The notes below the pieces were generated by a model. That model did no database searches and was not told the DNA's origin. It saw nothing but the letters and a program-made list of their open reading frames with translations. Positions 43,217-53,760 of a stretch of DNA of 64,000 nt are shown here, piece by piece. Source of the stretch: an uncultured Blautia sp. (lineage in GTDB: Bacteria > Bacillota > Clostridia > Lachnospirales > Lachnospiraceae); contig UQSX01000007.1 in the NCBI GenBank assembly GCA_900543715.1, positions 1-64,000 of the forward strand. The letters run 5' to 3'. The number at the start of each line of letters is the position of its first letter. Position 1 is the first letter of the stretch. The position numbers and the translations under genes are program-made.

Positions 43217-44362
43217 TTAACAATCAAATAAAAAATCAGACAGTACCTGATTGCTCACCAGAACGCCTTCTTCTGACAGAAAAATCCTGTCCCTGGAAGC
43301 TTTCATCATTCCGTTTTCCAGATGTCTGCTCAGGGCTTTCTCATAAACCATATCCAGATCTCTTCCGAATATCCTGTGAAATTCCTTTCTGGATACTCCT
43401 CTGGTCTTTCGGAGACCTAAAAACATGAACTCTTCCATTTGACGAGGCTCCTCCAAAAATTCCACATCCTCCCGGATTTTTCTGGGATCCCTGCAGCCCG
43501 CTGTATATTTCTCCCAGTTTCTGGTATTCGTCATCCGTATATTGTGGATCATAGAAGCTGCTCCCATCCCCAGCCCCAGATAATCTTTTCTTTCCCAGTA
43601 GCGGAGATTATGTCTGGATTGACGGCCGGCTCTGGCATAGTTGGAGATTTCATACTGCTCAAAGCCCTGCCCGTCCAGATATTTTCCCGTCCACAGATAA
43701 ATTTCTCTGCTGGTCTCCTCGTCCGGCAAAAGCTCCTGGTGGTTGCCATAGCGCTGGTAAAATTCCGTTCCTTCTTCAATGATCAGCTGGTATATAGAAA
43801 TATGTTCCAGAGGAGTCTTCATTAAGATCTCCAGTTCTTCCTTCCACTCTTCCAGTGTCTGTCCCGGAAGAGAAGAAATCAGGTCCACGCTGATATTGTC
43901 AAAGCCAGCCTCTCTGGCCATCTGACAGCTGTCCAGAAAGTCTTCATAGGTATGGATCCGCCCTAAAAGTTTCAGATTATCATTTTTAACAGACTGAAGG
44001 CCAATACTCAGCCGGTTGATCCCTGCTTTTCTGTACAGACTCAGCTTTTCTTTCTCGGCAGTTCCCGGATTCATTTCCAGAGTGATCTCTGGATCTTTCT
44101 CCATCTGGAAAATATCCCGGATCCTTTTCAGTATCCTTTCTATCTGCTCCCCTTCCAGAACAGAAGGAGTTCCTCCTCCGAAAAAAATTGTTGAAACCCG
44201 GTAATCCCTGGCGAATTCCCGGTAACTGTCTATTTCCTGTTCCATTGCCCGGACATAGGCTTCTCTCTGTTCCTGATCTCCGCTCCAGGAGAAAAAGTCG
44301 CAGTAAGCACATTTCTTAACGCAAAAGGGAATATGGATATATAATCCTAAATCTTTCTTCAT
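43217..44362 (-). CDS. hemW: HemW-type radical SAM protein (heme chaperone)
   Basis: 381 aa. Radical SAM cluster motif CVKKCAYCDF near the N-terminus, FFGGGTPSVL, GLQS and SVDLISSLPGQT. The HemW C-terminal domain follows. Unlike the related HemN it lacks extra coproporphyrinogen residues; family members carry heme to apoproteins, though in organisms with little heme the role is unclear. It follows lepA by 17 bases, the usual Firmicute order. Confidence 0.94.
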   Translation of the reverse strand: MKKDLGLYIHIPFCVKKCAYCDFFSWSGDQEQREAYVRAMEQEIDSYREFARDYRVSTIFFGGGTPSVLEGEQIERILKRIRDIFQMEKDPEITLEMNPGTAEKEKLSLYRKAGINRLSIGLQSVKNDNLKLLGRIHTYEDFLDSCQMAREAGFDNISVDLISSLPGQTLEEWKEELEILMKTPLEHISIYQLIIEEGTEFYQRYGNHQELLPDEETSREIYLWTGKYLDGQGFEQYEISNYARAGRQSRHNLRYWERKDYLGLGMGAASMIHNIRMTNTRNWEKYTAGCRDPRKIREDVEFLEEPRQMEEFMFLGLRKTRGVSRKEFHRIFGRDLDMVYEKALSRHLENGMMKASRDRIFLSEEGVLVSNQVLSDFLFDC

Positions 44363-44379
44363 TTCTTTTCTCCCGGAAT

Positions 44380-46194
44380 TTATTTATCATCCAATTTCAG
44401 CACACTCATAAAAGCCTTCTGAGGGATTTCTACATTTCCGATCTGGCGCATTCTCTTCTTGCCTTCTTTCTGCTTTTCCAGCAGCTTTCTCTTACGGGAA
44501 ATATCACCGCCGTAACACTTGGCCAGCACATCTTTCCGCAAAGCCTTCACCGTCTCTCTGGCAATGATCTTGCTTCCGATCGCCGCCTGGATGGGTATCT
44601 CAAAAAGCTGCCTGGGAATTTCTTCTTTCAGCTTCTCGCACATCCTTCTTCCCCTGTCATAGGCAGATCCTGCAAACACGATAAAGGAAAGGGCATCTAC
44701 TTCTTCCTTATTGACCAGAATATCCAGTTTCACCAGATCGCTCTGTTCATATCCCAGCATCTCATAATCAAAGGAAGCATAGCCTCTTGACCTGGATTTC
44801 AGCGCATCAAAAAAGTCATAGATGATCTCATTCAATGGCAGGTGATAGTGCAGCAGCGCTCTGGTGGTCTCCATATACTCCATTCCCTGATACTGTCCTC
44901 TTCTTTCCTGGCAGAGCTCCATGATAGGACCGATATAATCCGTGGTCACCATGATCTCAGCTTTCACCATAGGTTCCTCCATATAGTCAATCTCAGAAGG
45001 ATCCGGAAGATTAGAGGGATTTGTCAGGTCGATCACTTCCCCGTTGGTCTTATGGACCTTATATACAACGCCCGGAGCTGTGGTCACCAGGTCTAAATTA
45101 TATTCTCTCTCCAGCCTTTCCTGGATAATTTCCAGGTGGAGAAGCCCCAGGAATCCGCAGCGGAAACCAAATCCAAGGGCTATAGAAGTTTCAGGCTCAA
45201 AGAACAGAGAAGCGTCGTTAAGCTGCAGTTTTTCCAAAGCCTCTCTCAAATCTTCATACTTAGCCCCGTCTGCAGGGTAAACTCCGCAGAACACCATGGG
45301 ATTTACCTTTTTATATCCCGGCAGAGGCTCCTCACATGGCTTGTCATCATCTGTGATGGTATCGCCTACCCGGGTGTCTTTTACATTTTTAATGCTGGCA
45401 GTGATATACCCTACCATTCCCGCAGACAGCTCTTCACAGGGAATGAACTGACCTGCTCCAAAATAACCCACCTCGACTACTTCTTCTACCGCACCTGTTG
45501 CCATCATTCGGATCTTCGTTCCCTTTTTCACAGTGCCTTCCATGATACGGCAAAATACGATCACACCTCTGTAAGAATCATACACAGAGTCAAAGATCAG
45601 AGCCTGAAGGGGATTATCCGGACTTCCTTTTGGCGCCGGTACCTTCTTTACAATCTGCTCCAGCACATCGTCAATATTCAAACCTGTCTTAGCGGAAATC
45701 TGAGGCGCATCCTGGGCTTCTATTCCGATCACATCCTCAATCTCATTTATCACTCTGTCCGGTTCTGCACTTGGCAGATCGATTTTGTTGATCACCGGAA
45801 ATACGTCCAGATCATGATCCAGGGCAAGGTAAACATTTGCCAGTGTCTGAGCCTCGATCCCCTGGGCAGCATCTACTACCAGAATGGCCCCGTCACAGGC
45901 TGCCAGGCTCCTGGATACTTCATAATTAAAGTCTACATGTCCCGGTGTGTCAATAAGGTTAAATATATATTCCTGACCGTCCTTTGCCTTGTATACCGTA
46001 CGTACAGCCTGGGATTTGATGGTGATGCCTCTTTCTCTTTCCAGATCCATATTATCCAGAACCTGTGACTGCATCTCCCGCTCGGTAAGCAGACCGGTCC
46101 GCTCGATAATACGGTCTGCCAGGGTAGATTTTCCATGGTCTATATGTGCAATAATACAAAAATTACGAATTTTGCTCTGGTCTATTGCAGGCAT
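44380..46194 (-). CDS. lepA: Elongation factor 4 (LepA)
   Basis: 604 aa. Translational GTPase with G1 [14 protein letters not shown]2 around RGITIKSQ, G3 [12 protein letters not shown]4 NKIDLP and EF-G-like domains, ending in the LepA-specific C-terminal domain ([21 protein letters not shown]). It acts on stalled or initiating ribosomes. AGGAGGA precedes the ATG. Only 27 bases separate it from the UDP-sugar dehydrogenase gene, with no terminator seen. Confidence 0.98.
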   Translation of the reverse strand: MPAIDQSKIRNFCIIAHIDHGKSTLADRIIERTGLLTEREMQSQVLDNMDLERERGITIKSQAVRTVYKAKDGQEYIFNLIDTPGHVDFNYEVSRSLAACDGAILVVDAAQGIEAQTLANVYLALDHDLDVFPVINKIDLPSAEPDRVINEIEDVIGIEAQDAPQISAKTGLNIDDVLEQIVKKVPAPKGSPDNPLQALIFDSVYDSYRGVIVFCRIMEGTVKKGTKIRMMATGAVEEVVEVGYFGAGQFIPCEELSAGMVGYITASIKNVKDTRVGDTITDDDKPCEEPLPGYKKVNPMVFCGVYPADGAKYEDLREALEKLQLNDASLFFEPETSIALGFGFRCGFLGLLHLEIIQERLEREYNLDLVTTAPGVVYKVHKTNGEVIDLTNPSNLPDPSEIDYMEEPMVKAEIMVTTDYIGPIMELCQERRGQYQGMEYMETTRALLHYHLPLNEIIYDFFDALKSRSRGYASFDYEMLGYEQSDLVKLDILVNKEEVDALSFIVFAGSAYDRGRRMCEKLKEEIPRQLFEIPIQAAIGSKIIARETVKALRKDVLAKCYGGDISRKRKLLEKQKEGKKRMRQIGNVEIPQKAFMSVLKLDDK

Positions 46195-46221
46195 AAATAT
46201 TCCTCCTGTTGTTTATTCTGA

Positions 46222-47526
46222 CTATATGTTATGGACCTTCCTGCGTCCAATAGAATCATATATCAAAGGCAGTTCTTCTAAATCTTTTATCTGAAAACAA
46301 TTTCTTCCGTCTAAAATCACAGGCCTCTTCATATTATTACAGAAAGTCTGGGGATCAAGCTTTTTTATTCCATCCCATTCTGTAAAGATCATACACAAAT
46401 CTGCTCCCTCCAAAGCCTGTTCTGGTGTTTCACAATAATTTATTTTTCCTGGGTACAGTCTGTCAAATTCCTTCTCTGCCACTGGATCGTATGCTTTTAT
46501 TGTTGCTCCATCGTCCAGCAATATTCCCACATTAATAATCGACGGAGCCTCTCGCAGATCATTTGTTCCCGGCTTAAAGGTAAGTCCCAGGACTGCTACT
46601 GTCAGTCCTTCCAAAGAGTTGTAATACTGTCTTGCCTTCTTGATCAGTTTCAACTTCTGATTATCGTTAACTTCTATAGCCGCTTTAATTGTCTTAAATT
46701 CATTATCATAATAGTTACCCAGCCAGTGAAGAGCCTTCGTATCTTTAGGGAAGCAGGATCCTCCATACCCAATTCCAGCTTTCAGGAATTTATTACCGAT
46801 TCTCTGATCCATTCCCATTCCTTTTGCTACATCTTCAATATCTGCGCCTACAATCTCACAAAAATTGGCAATTTCATTCACATAAGATATTTTTAAAGCC
46901 AAGAAATCATTAGAAGCATATTTGATCATTTCAGCGCTTCTCCTATTGGTTAGAATCTTAGGCGCTTCAAAATTTTCATAGACTTTCATCAATACATTCC
47001 CTGCTTTTTCTTTTTCTGCTCCAATAATAATTCTCGCAGCATGAAGTGTGTCTTTCACTGCAGTTCCCTGGGAAAGGAACTCAGGATTGGATACACAATC
47101 TATCTCTACCGAATGGGCAAGGTGTTCTCTTATATAATTTTCTATCTTATCATTCGTACCGATAGGTACTGTGGATTTAACAACTACCACACAGTCTCTT
47201 TCTACAGATTCTGCAATCTGCCTCGCCACTGTATAGACATATTTCAGATTTGCAGAACCATCTACCTTTTCCGGAGTGCCTACACCGATAAAAATCACCT
47301 CTGCATCTGCATATGCTTTTTTATAATCTGTAGTAAATGTGAGCCTGTCCATATTTTTATTCATCAGTTCTGGAAGGCCTTCCTCATAAATTGGAGAAAT
47401 CCCCTTCTGCATCTTCTCTATTTTCTTTTCATCCACATCCACACAAGTCACATTATGTCCATGCTCCGCCAGACAAACGCCTGTTACCAGCCCTACATAG
47501 CCTGTTCCCGCTACTGCTATTTTCAT
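46222..47526 (-). CDS. ugd: UDP-glucose 6-dehydrogenase family protein
   Basis: 434 aa. N-terminal NAD-binding site MKIAVAGTGYVGLVTG, middle helix-rich domain with the catalytic cysteine in YGGSCFPKDTKAL, and C-terminal UDP-binding domain (GLTFKPGTNDLREAPS, YDPVA). It would oxidise UDP-glucose to UDP-glucuronate for polysaccharides, but UDP-GlcNAc or UDP-ManNAc dehydrogenases share this fold, so the exact sugar is not proven. It overlaps the YfhO stop by four bases (ATGA) and is the last gene of the second polysaccharide block. Confidence 0.92.
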   Translation of the reverse strand: MKIAVAGTGYVGLVTGVCLAEHGHNVTCVDVDEKKIEKMQKGISPIYEEGLPELMNKNMDRLTFTTDYKKAYADAEVIFIGVGTPEKVDGSANLKYVYTVARQIAESVERDCVVVVKSTVPIGTNDKIENYIREHLAHSVEIDCVSNPEFLSQGTAVKDTLHAARIIIGAEKEKAGNVLMKVYENFEAPKILTNRRSAEMIKYASNDFLALKISYVNEIANFCEIVGADIEDVAKGMGMDQRIGNKFLKAGIGYGGSCFPKDTKALHWLGNYYDNEFKTIKAAIEVNDNQKLKLIKKARQYYNSLEGLTVAVLGLTFKPGTNDLREAPSIINVGILLDDGATIKAYDPVAEKEFDRLYPGKINYCETPEQALEGADLCMIFTEWDGIKKLDPQTFCNNMKRPVILDGRNCFQIKDLEELPLIYDSIGRRKVHNI

Positions 47527-50261
47527 TTGCGTCTTCCTTTCTTAAATATCTTTTTATTTATCTGCCTCTGTATGGGAATGGAAAAGCCTGTCAGTATAAC
47601 GATTACTGCAAAACTTCCGCAGCTCAATGCAAAAAGAATATACTGTGATGTCGGCTCATACCGAAATTCCACCATGCTCTCACCTTCAGGAACTTCTACT
47701 CCTCTGAAAAGGTAATTACATTTTAAAAGTTCTTGTTCTTCTCCATTCACATAAACTTTCCAGTCAGAATCATAATATTCATTCAGCATTAAAATTTTAG
47801 GAGTCTCGGCAGTTACCTCTACAACTACTCTGTCATCTTCATGTTCCGTAATCGCTGCCTTGTCATTTTCTGATAATATGTCAATCTCTGTCCAAGATGA
47901 AAGTTTCTCTGCTTCTGTCTTTTCCAGAAATATTGTATTTTTGTCAAAAGACTCCTCCATTCGCCGGAGGATCTTCTGATCACTATCATAAACTTCTATA
48001 GAATCTGCCAATTCCACCCTGTCTGTGTATTCCTCCAGCTCCTTTGAGACCAGTCCGTCTTCTCCTATATAGTCACTTTTTTCAAAAATCTCTATTGCCA
48101 GAGGGGCATCTGTTTCTAAGCCGTTATAATATGCATTAGATAGCTCCCTGTTATCATTGTCCAGATAAAATGTCAGAGGCTTTTCCTCAGAAGTATTCGT
48201 AGTAATCCTAAGGATATATGCCGTATCCTTCTTCAGGTCATTCTCTCCCAATTCCATAAGAAAGGAAGCATTATCCTTGATATCTCTCATATCATAGGAA
48301 TTGCTGTACACTCGTTCTTCTGTACTTCTGTCCAGGATTTCCAGAATACATCTGTCCCCTGCTTCATACTCCGTCTGGTATGTTCCCGCCAGTAAACGAA
48401 TAGCCTGAGGTGAATCCTCCTGAAACTGAATCTCCTGTCTCAATTCGTTATCCCGGGATAAAGAGCCTGGAAGTTCATAATCTCCTGCATGTTCATTGGC
48501 AACTACTAGATATTTCGTTCCAAGATATTTTAAAAGATTCTCATTAATATTACCAATATTTTCAGTAGGCAATATAAATCTCGTAGGGCTGTCCAGTCCT
48601 TCTTCTCCAGCTAAAGAAGTATAATATGTTTTCATATCTTCATTGGTAAACACAAAATTATGACCTCTTATATCATTTAATCCATAATATACTCCTGTAT
48701 TTGGGAAAAGGGTCCAGGAACCTGTAGCCGCAACCCTTTCATACCCTGTATTATCCTGAAGGTATTCGATTGTATCTGTAGCCTCTGGAATATCTGCTGT
48801 CCCCTTTTCCACTTCTGGAAAATATTCCTTAGAAAAAGATGCCATATTGAAGACAACAGCTATGCACAAAGATGCCATTATCAAAGACATCCGAATCCTT
48901 TTGATCAGGACTGTAATCAGAATCAAGAATAGAATTGCAGCAATAATAATATATATTTTATAGTCTTCATAATATTCTCTTGTGCTTTGCCTGGAGTAGG
49001 TCCATATATAACCATAGGCCAAAGCCCCTCCTCCCAGCAGCAGACAGAAGAGATAACGGAACTTATGTTTCAGATAATATTCTCTATTTTCTGCAATATC
49101 CTGCAGGTTCAAACCCATCACCACTGCTCCGGCAAAATTAAACAATGTAATAATCCTGAATTTAGAGGATGTGTTCACTGCAGGAAACAGTTTATAAACA
49201 CCGTCAAATAAGTGTGTGAAAATAAGTAAGAATATAACCAGCAACGATATCAGCCAGAATTTTGAATTTTTCTTCTTTTTAAAATTCAGAAAGCTGAAAA
49301 AAAGGACTATGATCGCCGCCAGTCCCACATAAATCGTAGATTCATTTATGTGAAGTCCTGATGAAGTTCTGACATATGGAAAAAACAGAGAAAACAGATA
49401 TTCCCAGGGCAGCACTTCTTCTGCCCTCCCGGCTCTTGAACCTGCATATCCATTTCCTCCAACATTTGAAAGAAGTGAACCCGTATACGGCAGGCTGCAG
49501 ACAACGGCCAGTAAAACTGCTGTAAATGTTACTGCAAATATAAAGAAAATTTTTCTGCCTTCTTTTCTGTATATCCATATAGTTCTAAAAAACACATATG
49601 CAGCCAAAAGGTACAAAAAATACGCAGCATATGTGGGCATTCCTGCCACCAGCATAAAATACACTGTTAAAATCAGCCCGAAGCAATATTTGATTTTTAT
49701 AGTTTTTAAGAATTTTTCAAAAAAGAAAAATGCAAAAGGTGCAAGAGCCGCCACATCACTGTGCTGCCATCCCAGCCACATCACGATCGTAGATGAAAAG
49801 CAGTAAGTGACTCCGGAAATTGCCGCAGGAAACTTTTTGCAGTCCAGACTCCTCATAAAGAAATACATACCGAAAAAAGCGATCAGGAATTCTGCCCCTG
49901 TCCTTAAAACGGTGGCAACATTAAGCGGGAACATATATAGATAGTTTAACGGATACATCCAGCTGGATATATTGCTCTCAGCTCCCAAAGCTATGTCCGG
50001 ATCCCACAAGCCTCCAATACTCCAGTCCTTAATGGTCGTATAAAGTTCTGTGGTAAAAGAATCAATCACATCAGACAGCACCGGCCCCTTTATCTCTACA
50101 TCGAAAATATTCCAGGGTGAAGATTCATACATTAAATTTGTAAAAGATATTTGATACTGTCCAAAAATGCAGTCTGAATATAAAAACAGAATTGTAGCTA
50201 TAATTCCAATTATCATGATTCCATATTTTTTTGCAAATTTCTTCACTCTATTATCACCCAT
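47523..50261 (-). CDS. YfhO family membrane glycosyltransferase (GT-C type)
   Basis: 912 aa. A dozen or so membrane segments in the first 470 residues, then a large outer domain and a last membrane segment near the C-terminus with a basic tail. YfhO proteins in Bacillus and Listeria are needed for sugar decoration of lipoteichoic acid from undecaprenyl-linked donors. Within the outer domain one segment (ILEILDRSTEERV, KKDTAYILRI, LTFYLDND) resembles the small membrane protein at 28245. The ATG overlaps the GT4 gene by eight bases, so it is tightly coupled. Confidence 0.88.
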   Translation of the reverse strand: MGDNRVKKFAKKYGIMIIGIIATILFLYSDCIFGQYQISFTNLMYESSPWNIFDVEIKGPVLSDVIDSFTTELYTTIKDWSIGGLWDPDIALGAESNISSWMYPLNYLYMFPLNVATVLRTGAEFLIAFFGMYFFMRSLDCKKFPAAISGVTYCFSSTIVMWLGWQHSDVAALAPFAFFFFEKFLKTIKIKYCFGLILTVYFMLVAGMPTYAAYFLYLLAAYVFFRTIWIYRKEGRKIFFIFAVTFTAVLLAVVCSLPYTGSLLSNVGGNGYAGSRAGRAEEVLPWEYLFSLFFPYVRTSSGLHINESTIYVGLAAIIVLFFSFLNFKKKKNSKFWLISLLVIFLLIFTHLFDGVYKLFPAVNTSSKFRIITLFNFAGAVVMGLNLQDIAENREYYLKHKFRYLFCLLLGGGALAYGYIWTYSRQSTREYYEDYKIYIIIAAILFLILITVLIKRIRMSLIMASLCIAVVFNMASFSKEYFPEVEKGTADIPEATDTIEYLQDNTGYERVAATGSWTLFPNTGVYYGLNDIRGHNFVFTNEDMKTYYTSLAGEEGLDSPTRFILPTENIGNINENLLKYLGTKYLVVANEHAGDYELPGSLSRDNELRQEIQFQEDSPQAIRLLAGTYQTEYEAGDRCILEILDRSTEERVYSNSYDMRDIKDNASFLMELGENDLKKDTAYILRITTNTSEEKPLTFYLDNDNRELSNAYYNGLETDAPLAIEIFEKSDYIGEDGLVSKELEEYTDRVELADSIEVYDSDQKILRRMEESFDKNTIFLEKTEAEKLSSWTEIDILSENDKAAITEHEDDRVVVEVTAETPKILMLNEYYDSDWKVYVNGEEQELLKCNYLFRGVEVPEGESMVEFRYEPTSQYILFALSCGSFAVIVILTGFSIPIQRQINKKIFKKGRRK

Positions 50262-51246
50262 TATTTCTGCTCCGAGTATTCATACATTCCAGAATCTTCT
50301 CAGCCAGTTTCTTTCCGCTCCCCATTTCAACAAAGCTTATTCCTGGCTGATCTTCTGAATACAATTCATGGTTTGCGGGATTTTCTCCCAAAATCATAGG
50401 TTTCTCCATGGCCTGGTAGATATAGGCCTTTCCTGGTATGGTCCTCTTGGCTTTATTGATTTCCTTATTAAAGTGTCCGGCCAGACACAGGTCTGAAAAA
50501 GCAATATAATCTGAAAGCTTATCCTGACTGAGCCATTCAATATAATGTATATTCGGGCCGGAAGGTTTCACCATTTTTTCGCCGATAGGACCGATGATAT
50601 AGAAGCAGATATCTTCCTTATCTTTTAAAAGCTCTGCTGCCTTAAGCACAATATCTACTCCCTGGAGAGGGAGTACACTGCCGAAATATAAAACTGTATA
50701 TTTTCCTTCTGCCTGGGCAGGTTTCTCTACTTTATGAGGGTAATAGATACTGCTGTCCGCTTCCAGATACATCACCTGGAGCTTTTTGGGATCTGCTCCA
50801 AATTCTTCTGAAAAATATTTTGCATGGGCTTTCGTATCTGCAATAATCCCGTCTGCCGCTTTTAAAGTTTTCCTGTCAAGCCAGGCAAGTATCTTTCCAA
50901 ATATAGACTCAGGCTTAATTTTTTTTCTGTCGAAGGCCAGCGTATCATACATGGAAATAAAAAAGTCTATATAGAGTTTGTTTTTTCTAAATTTCCATTT
51001 AAATAAAGGCACTACCAGCTGAGGAGCAAATCCTACGAAAACAGCGTCGTACCTTTTACAGGACGTGGTAAGAATCTTCCAATATACCTTCAGCAGGCGT
51101 ACCGGATAGCTTTTCTCCTTTGTTCCTATAACCGAAAGAAAATCCGTCTTTTCTTTCAGTTGACGGATTTCTTGGGTATTTCTTAAATAATCTAAATTTT
51201 TCGTGGTAATAAAAAGGATCTTTTTATTTCTCAGTTCTTCAAACAT
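50254..51246 (-). CDS. GT4-type glycosyltransferase
   Basis: 330 aa. GT-B fold: an N-terminal domain with DAVFVGFAPQLVVPL and DGIIADTKAHAKYF (the loop typical of GT4), and a C-terminal domain with KYTVLYFGSVLPLQGVDIVL, CFYIIGP and IPGKAYIYQAMEKPMILGENP. It transfers a sugar from a nucleotide donor, probably onto a lipid-linked intermediate. It sits 24 bases after the GT2 at 51271 and overlaps yfhO. The C-terminal EX7E site is partly altered, so donor specificity cannot be read. Confidence 0.85.
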   Translation of the reverse strand: MFEELRNKKILFITTKNLDYLRNTQEIRQLKEKTDFLSVIGTKEKSYPVRLLKVYWKILTTSCKRYDAVFVGFAPQLVVPLFKWKFRKNKLYIDFFISMYDTLAFDRKKIKPESIFGKILAWLDRKTLKAADGIIADTKAHAKYFSEEFGADPKKLQVMYLEADSSIYYPHKVEKPAQAEGKYTVLYFGSVLPLQGVDIVLKAAELLKDKEDICFYIIGPIGEKMVKPSGPNIHYIEWLSQDKLSDYIAFSDLCLAGHFNKEINKAKRTIPGKAYIYQAMEKPMILGENPANHELYSEDQPGISFVEMGSGKKLAEKILECMNTRSRNNG

Positions 51247-51270
51247 TTCTATCCTCTCTTGGATCTGAAT

Positions 51271-52257
51271 TTACTTCTCTGCTTCTTTTGCCGCTTCCCC
51301 TTTTTTTAAATGTTTCTCTGCTCCATAATCCAATCTGCGAACCCTCTCCTGGGTATCTTCCAAAAGTTTTCTGTTAGAAGCGATCAGATCAGCCAGAAGC
51401 CCTGAAATGATCGTCTGGAATCCCAGGATCATCAATGTGCTGGCCAGAATCAAAGACTGAACATGCCCTGTACTGTTTCCCATGAAAAAGAATATCAGGA
51501 ACCGCAGTCCGATGAGAAGACCTACACCAAATACAATGCCTCCTATAATGCTGAAAAACCGCAGAGGCTTGTACATCATAAAGGCTCTGATGATCGTCAG
51601 CACTGATTTCTTAATATATCCGAACATACTGTTAAACAATCTGGACTTTCTCAATTCCGGATTCGTCCTGATTGGAACAGAGGTAATCGCCATCTTATTT
51701 CTTCCCGCCTGGACAATAGTCTCCAACGTATAAGTATATTCGTTTACAACATTCATTTTCAACGCTGCTTCTCTGCTTAAGGCTCTGAATCCACTGGGAG
51801 CATCCGGGATATCCGTATGAGAAGCCACCCGCACTGTCCAGCTTCCGATATGCTGGAGCTTCTTTTTGAGAGGAGAAAAATGTTCTGTCTGGTCAATAGG
51901 TCTCTCACCTATCACAATATCAGATTTCCCCTCCAAGATCGGCCGGACCAACTTTTCTATATCTTCGCCGCAATACTGATTGTCCGCATCTGTATTAACA
52001 ATAATGTCGGCTCCGTTTCTCAGGCATGCGTCCAGTCCTGCCATAAATCCCCTGGCCAGACCTTTGTTTGACTTGAAGTTCACCACATAATGAACGCCCC
52101 ATTTTTTTGCAACTTCTACTGTATCGTCTTTGCTTCCGTCATTAATGATCAGATATTCGATCTCATCTATCCCATCGATATGCTTTGGCAAATCATTCAA
52201 TGCAATCTCCAAAGTTTCCGCTTCATTATAACAAGGTATTTGAATGATTAACTTCAT
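51271..52257 (-). CDS. GT2 with C-terminal membrane hairpin (GtrB/DPM1-like)
   Basis: 328 aa. The catalytic domain (LIIQIPCYNEAETL, LIINDGSKDDT, VNTDADNQY as DxD) is followed by two or three membrane segments (about 230-300) as in GtrB and dolichyl-phosphate mannose synthase. Such enzymes load a single sugar onto a polyprenyl phosphate, providing the donor for outer-face GT-C enzymes; the neighbouring YfhO protein is a natural recipient. The C-terminal tail is rich in Lys and Glu. Confidence 0.88.
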   Translation of the reverse strand: MKLIIQIPCYNEAETLEIALNDLPKHIDGIDEIEYLIINDGSKDDTVEVAKKWGVHYVVNFKSNKGLARGFMAGLDACLRNGADIIVNTDADNQYCGEDIEKLVRPILEGKSDIVIGERPIDQTEHFSPLKKKLQHIGSWTVRVASHTDIPDAPSGFRALSREAALKMNVVNEYTYTLETIVQAGRNKMAITSVPIRTNPELRKSRLFNSMFGYIKKSVLTIIRAFMMYKPLRFFSIIGGIVFGVGLLIGLRFLIFFFMGNSTGHVQSLILASTLMILGFQTIISGLLADLIASNRKLLEDTQERVRRLDYGAEKHLKKGEAAKEAEK

Positions 52258-52349
52258 TTCTATTTACTCCTTTGTAACACTCTGGATAATTCTCTGTAAT
52301 ATATCTTTTTGATTATAGCACATGCAATTCTGCTTTTCAATTCAAAATA

Positions 52350-53645
52350 TTACATGTTTATACTGCTGTTTTCGTGATTTTTCAGCTGTTTTTTCCTGGC
52401 TTTATACCCTGCCAGGACCACCAGAGCAAAATATACCGCTATCATTGCCACTACAAATGTGTAGAAAATAGAAACTCCCAGAATTCCTCCCTGTTCCACC
52501 ATCCTTCTTCCCATTATCAGAAACAATCCATACCCTGCCAGATAGCCTGCGATCAGCCAGTTCTGTTTTCTGATCACAGTAAGGATCATTTGGTAAAAAC
52601 TGGTATATGCTAAAAATCCTCCTCCAAGCAAAAGGACCATAAGTTCTGTCTTATAACCTGTCAGATCCACGCCGTAAACAATTGATAACGCAGGAATTCC
52701 CAGCAGGAATCCTCCTGCCAGTACAAAGATCGTTAATCCCACCATAATGGCGCTCTGTTTAGCTACCATAGACAAAAACGCCCGCAGGTCTCCTTTATGC
52801 CAGAGAAGGGCCATTTTTCCGATCAACGGCTGATAAATAAATCTGCTCAACAGGCCGATCACAAATACAGGCATAAAGATATAGTTAAAGCATGCCTGTT
52901 CCTGACTGCTGAGTACTGCATCGATAGAATATTTCGGCGCATTTCCTATATAGATGACCAGATAGGCAGCCAAAAAAAGGGGGAAACACTCTATAAACAT
53001 ATTTTTTATATTCCCCGCCCGCCATGTAGTAACAGTAGATTCAAAGTTTTTCACTGCTGTGGTGTTCAAAATGATACACAGAAGCAGAGAAAGCAAAAAT
53101 GCAAGTAAAGAAGCCGTGATCAGAGTTTCCGACAGTATATATGATATAATAAAGGTAAGTATATATCCGAATAGCCGGATCGTCATGGCCTTTGCGCCTA
53201 TATCCAGTCTGTCTCTTTGCTGCAGACGTCCCTGGAAAACGTCTTCCACCGAGTCAATCGTTTTGGAAAGGCATATGAAAAGAACTGCGATGCTCTTTTC
53301 CAGATCATAGGCTCCTGTATAGTAATGCTGGCCTACATAGAAACAGGAAACGATCACCATAAGTATGCTGGTGATGATCCTGCCCCCTATATATTCCCTG
53401 AAAGTATATTTTTCCTGAACGTCTGAAACCTGAAACTGACGGATACCATACTGACCAATGGTTAACATAAGATTTCCGATAGCAAATGCAATGGTAAATA
53501 CTCCTGCATCCGTAACTGGATCGATCCTGGAAATAACCATCAAAATCAGTACCGACTGAAAAGAGTTCAGCATTGCCGCCCAAGTATTCCAGATATATGC
53601 AGTTTTCTGTGCGTCTTTTGTATTATATAAAAAAGCTTTTATCAT
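52350..53645 (-). CDS. Polysaccharide flippase (Wzx/MATE-like)
   Basis: 431 aa from ATG 53645, with GTGGAGG just before; the GTG at 53657 is part of that ribosome site. About twelve membrane segments with the early AYIWNTWAAMLNSFQSVLI pattern and GQYGIRQF motif of the Wzx/RfbX group. It would flip lipid-linked repeat units across the membrane. First gene of the second polysaccharide block (flippase, GT2, GT4, YfhO, Ugd). No Wzy polymerase was recognised nearby. Confidence 0.88.
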   Translation of the reverse strand: MIKAFLYNTKDAQKTAYIWNTWAAMLNSFQSVLILMVISRIDPVTDAGVFTIAFAIGNLMLTIGQYGIRQFQVSDVQEKYTFREYIGGRIITSILMVIVSCFYVGQHYYTGAYDLEKSIAVLFICLSKTIDSVEDVFQGRLQQRDRLDIGAKAMTIRLFGYILTFIISYILSETLITASLLAFLLSLLLCIILNTTAVKNFESTVTTWRAGNIKNMFIECFPLFLAAYLVIYIGNAPKYSIDAVLSSQEQACFNYIFMPVFVIGLLSRFIYQPLIGKMALLWHKGDLRAFLSMVAKQSAIMVGLTIFVLAGGFLLGIPALSIVYGVDLTGYKTELMVLLLGGGFLAYTSFYQMILTVIRKQNWLIAGYLAGYGLFLIMGRRMVEQGGILGVSIFYTFVVAMIAVYFALVVLAGYKARKKQLKNHENSSINM

Positions 53646-53760
53646 GAAAACCTCCACGCCGTCTGATTTGCCTGTAAATAACCGCCTGTTTATTCACTAT
53701 AGCACATATCTTTAATATTTACCAGCGTGGGAATTCTTCGTTTTAATACCGCATTCCCGC

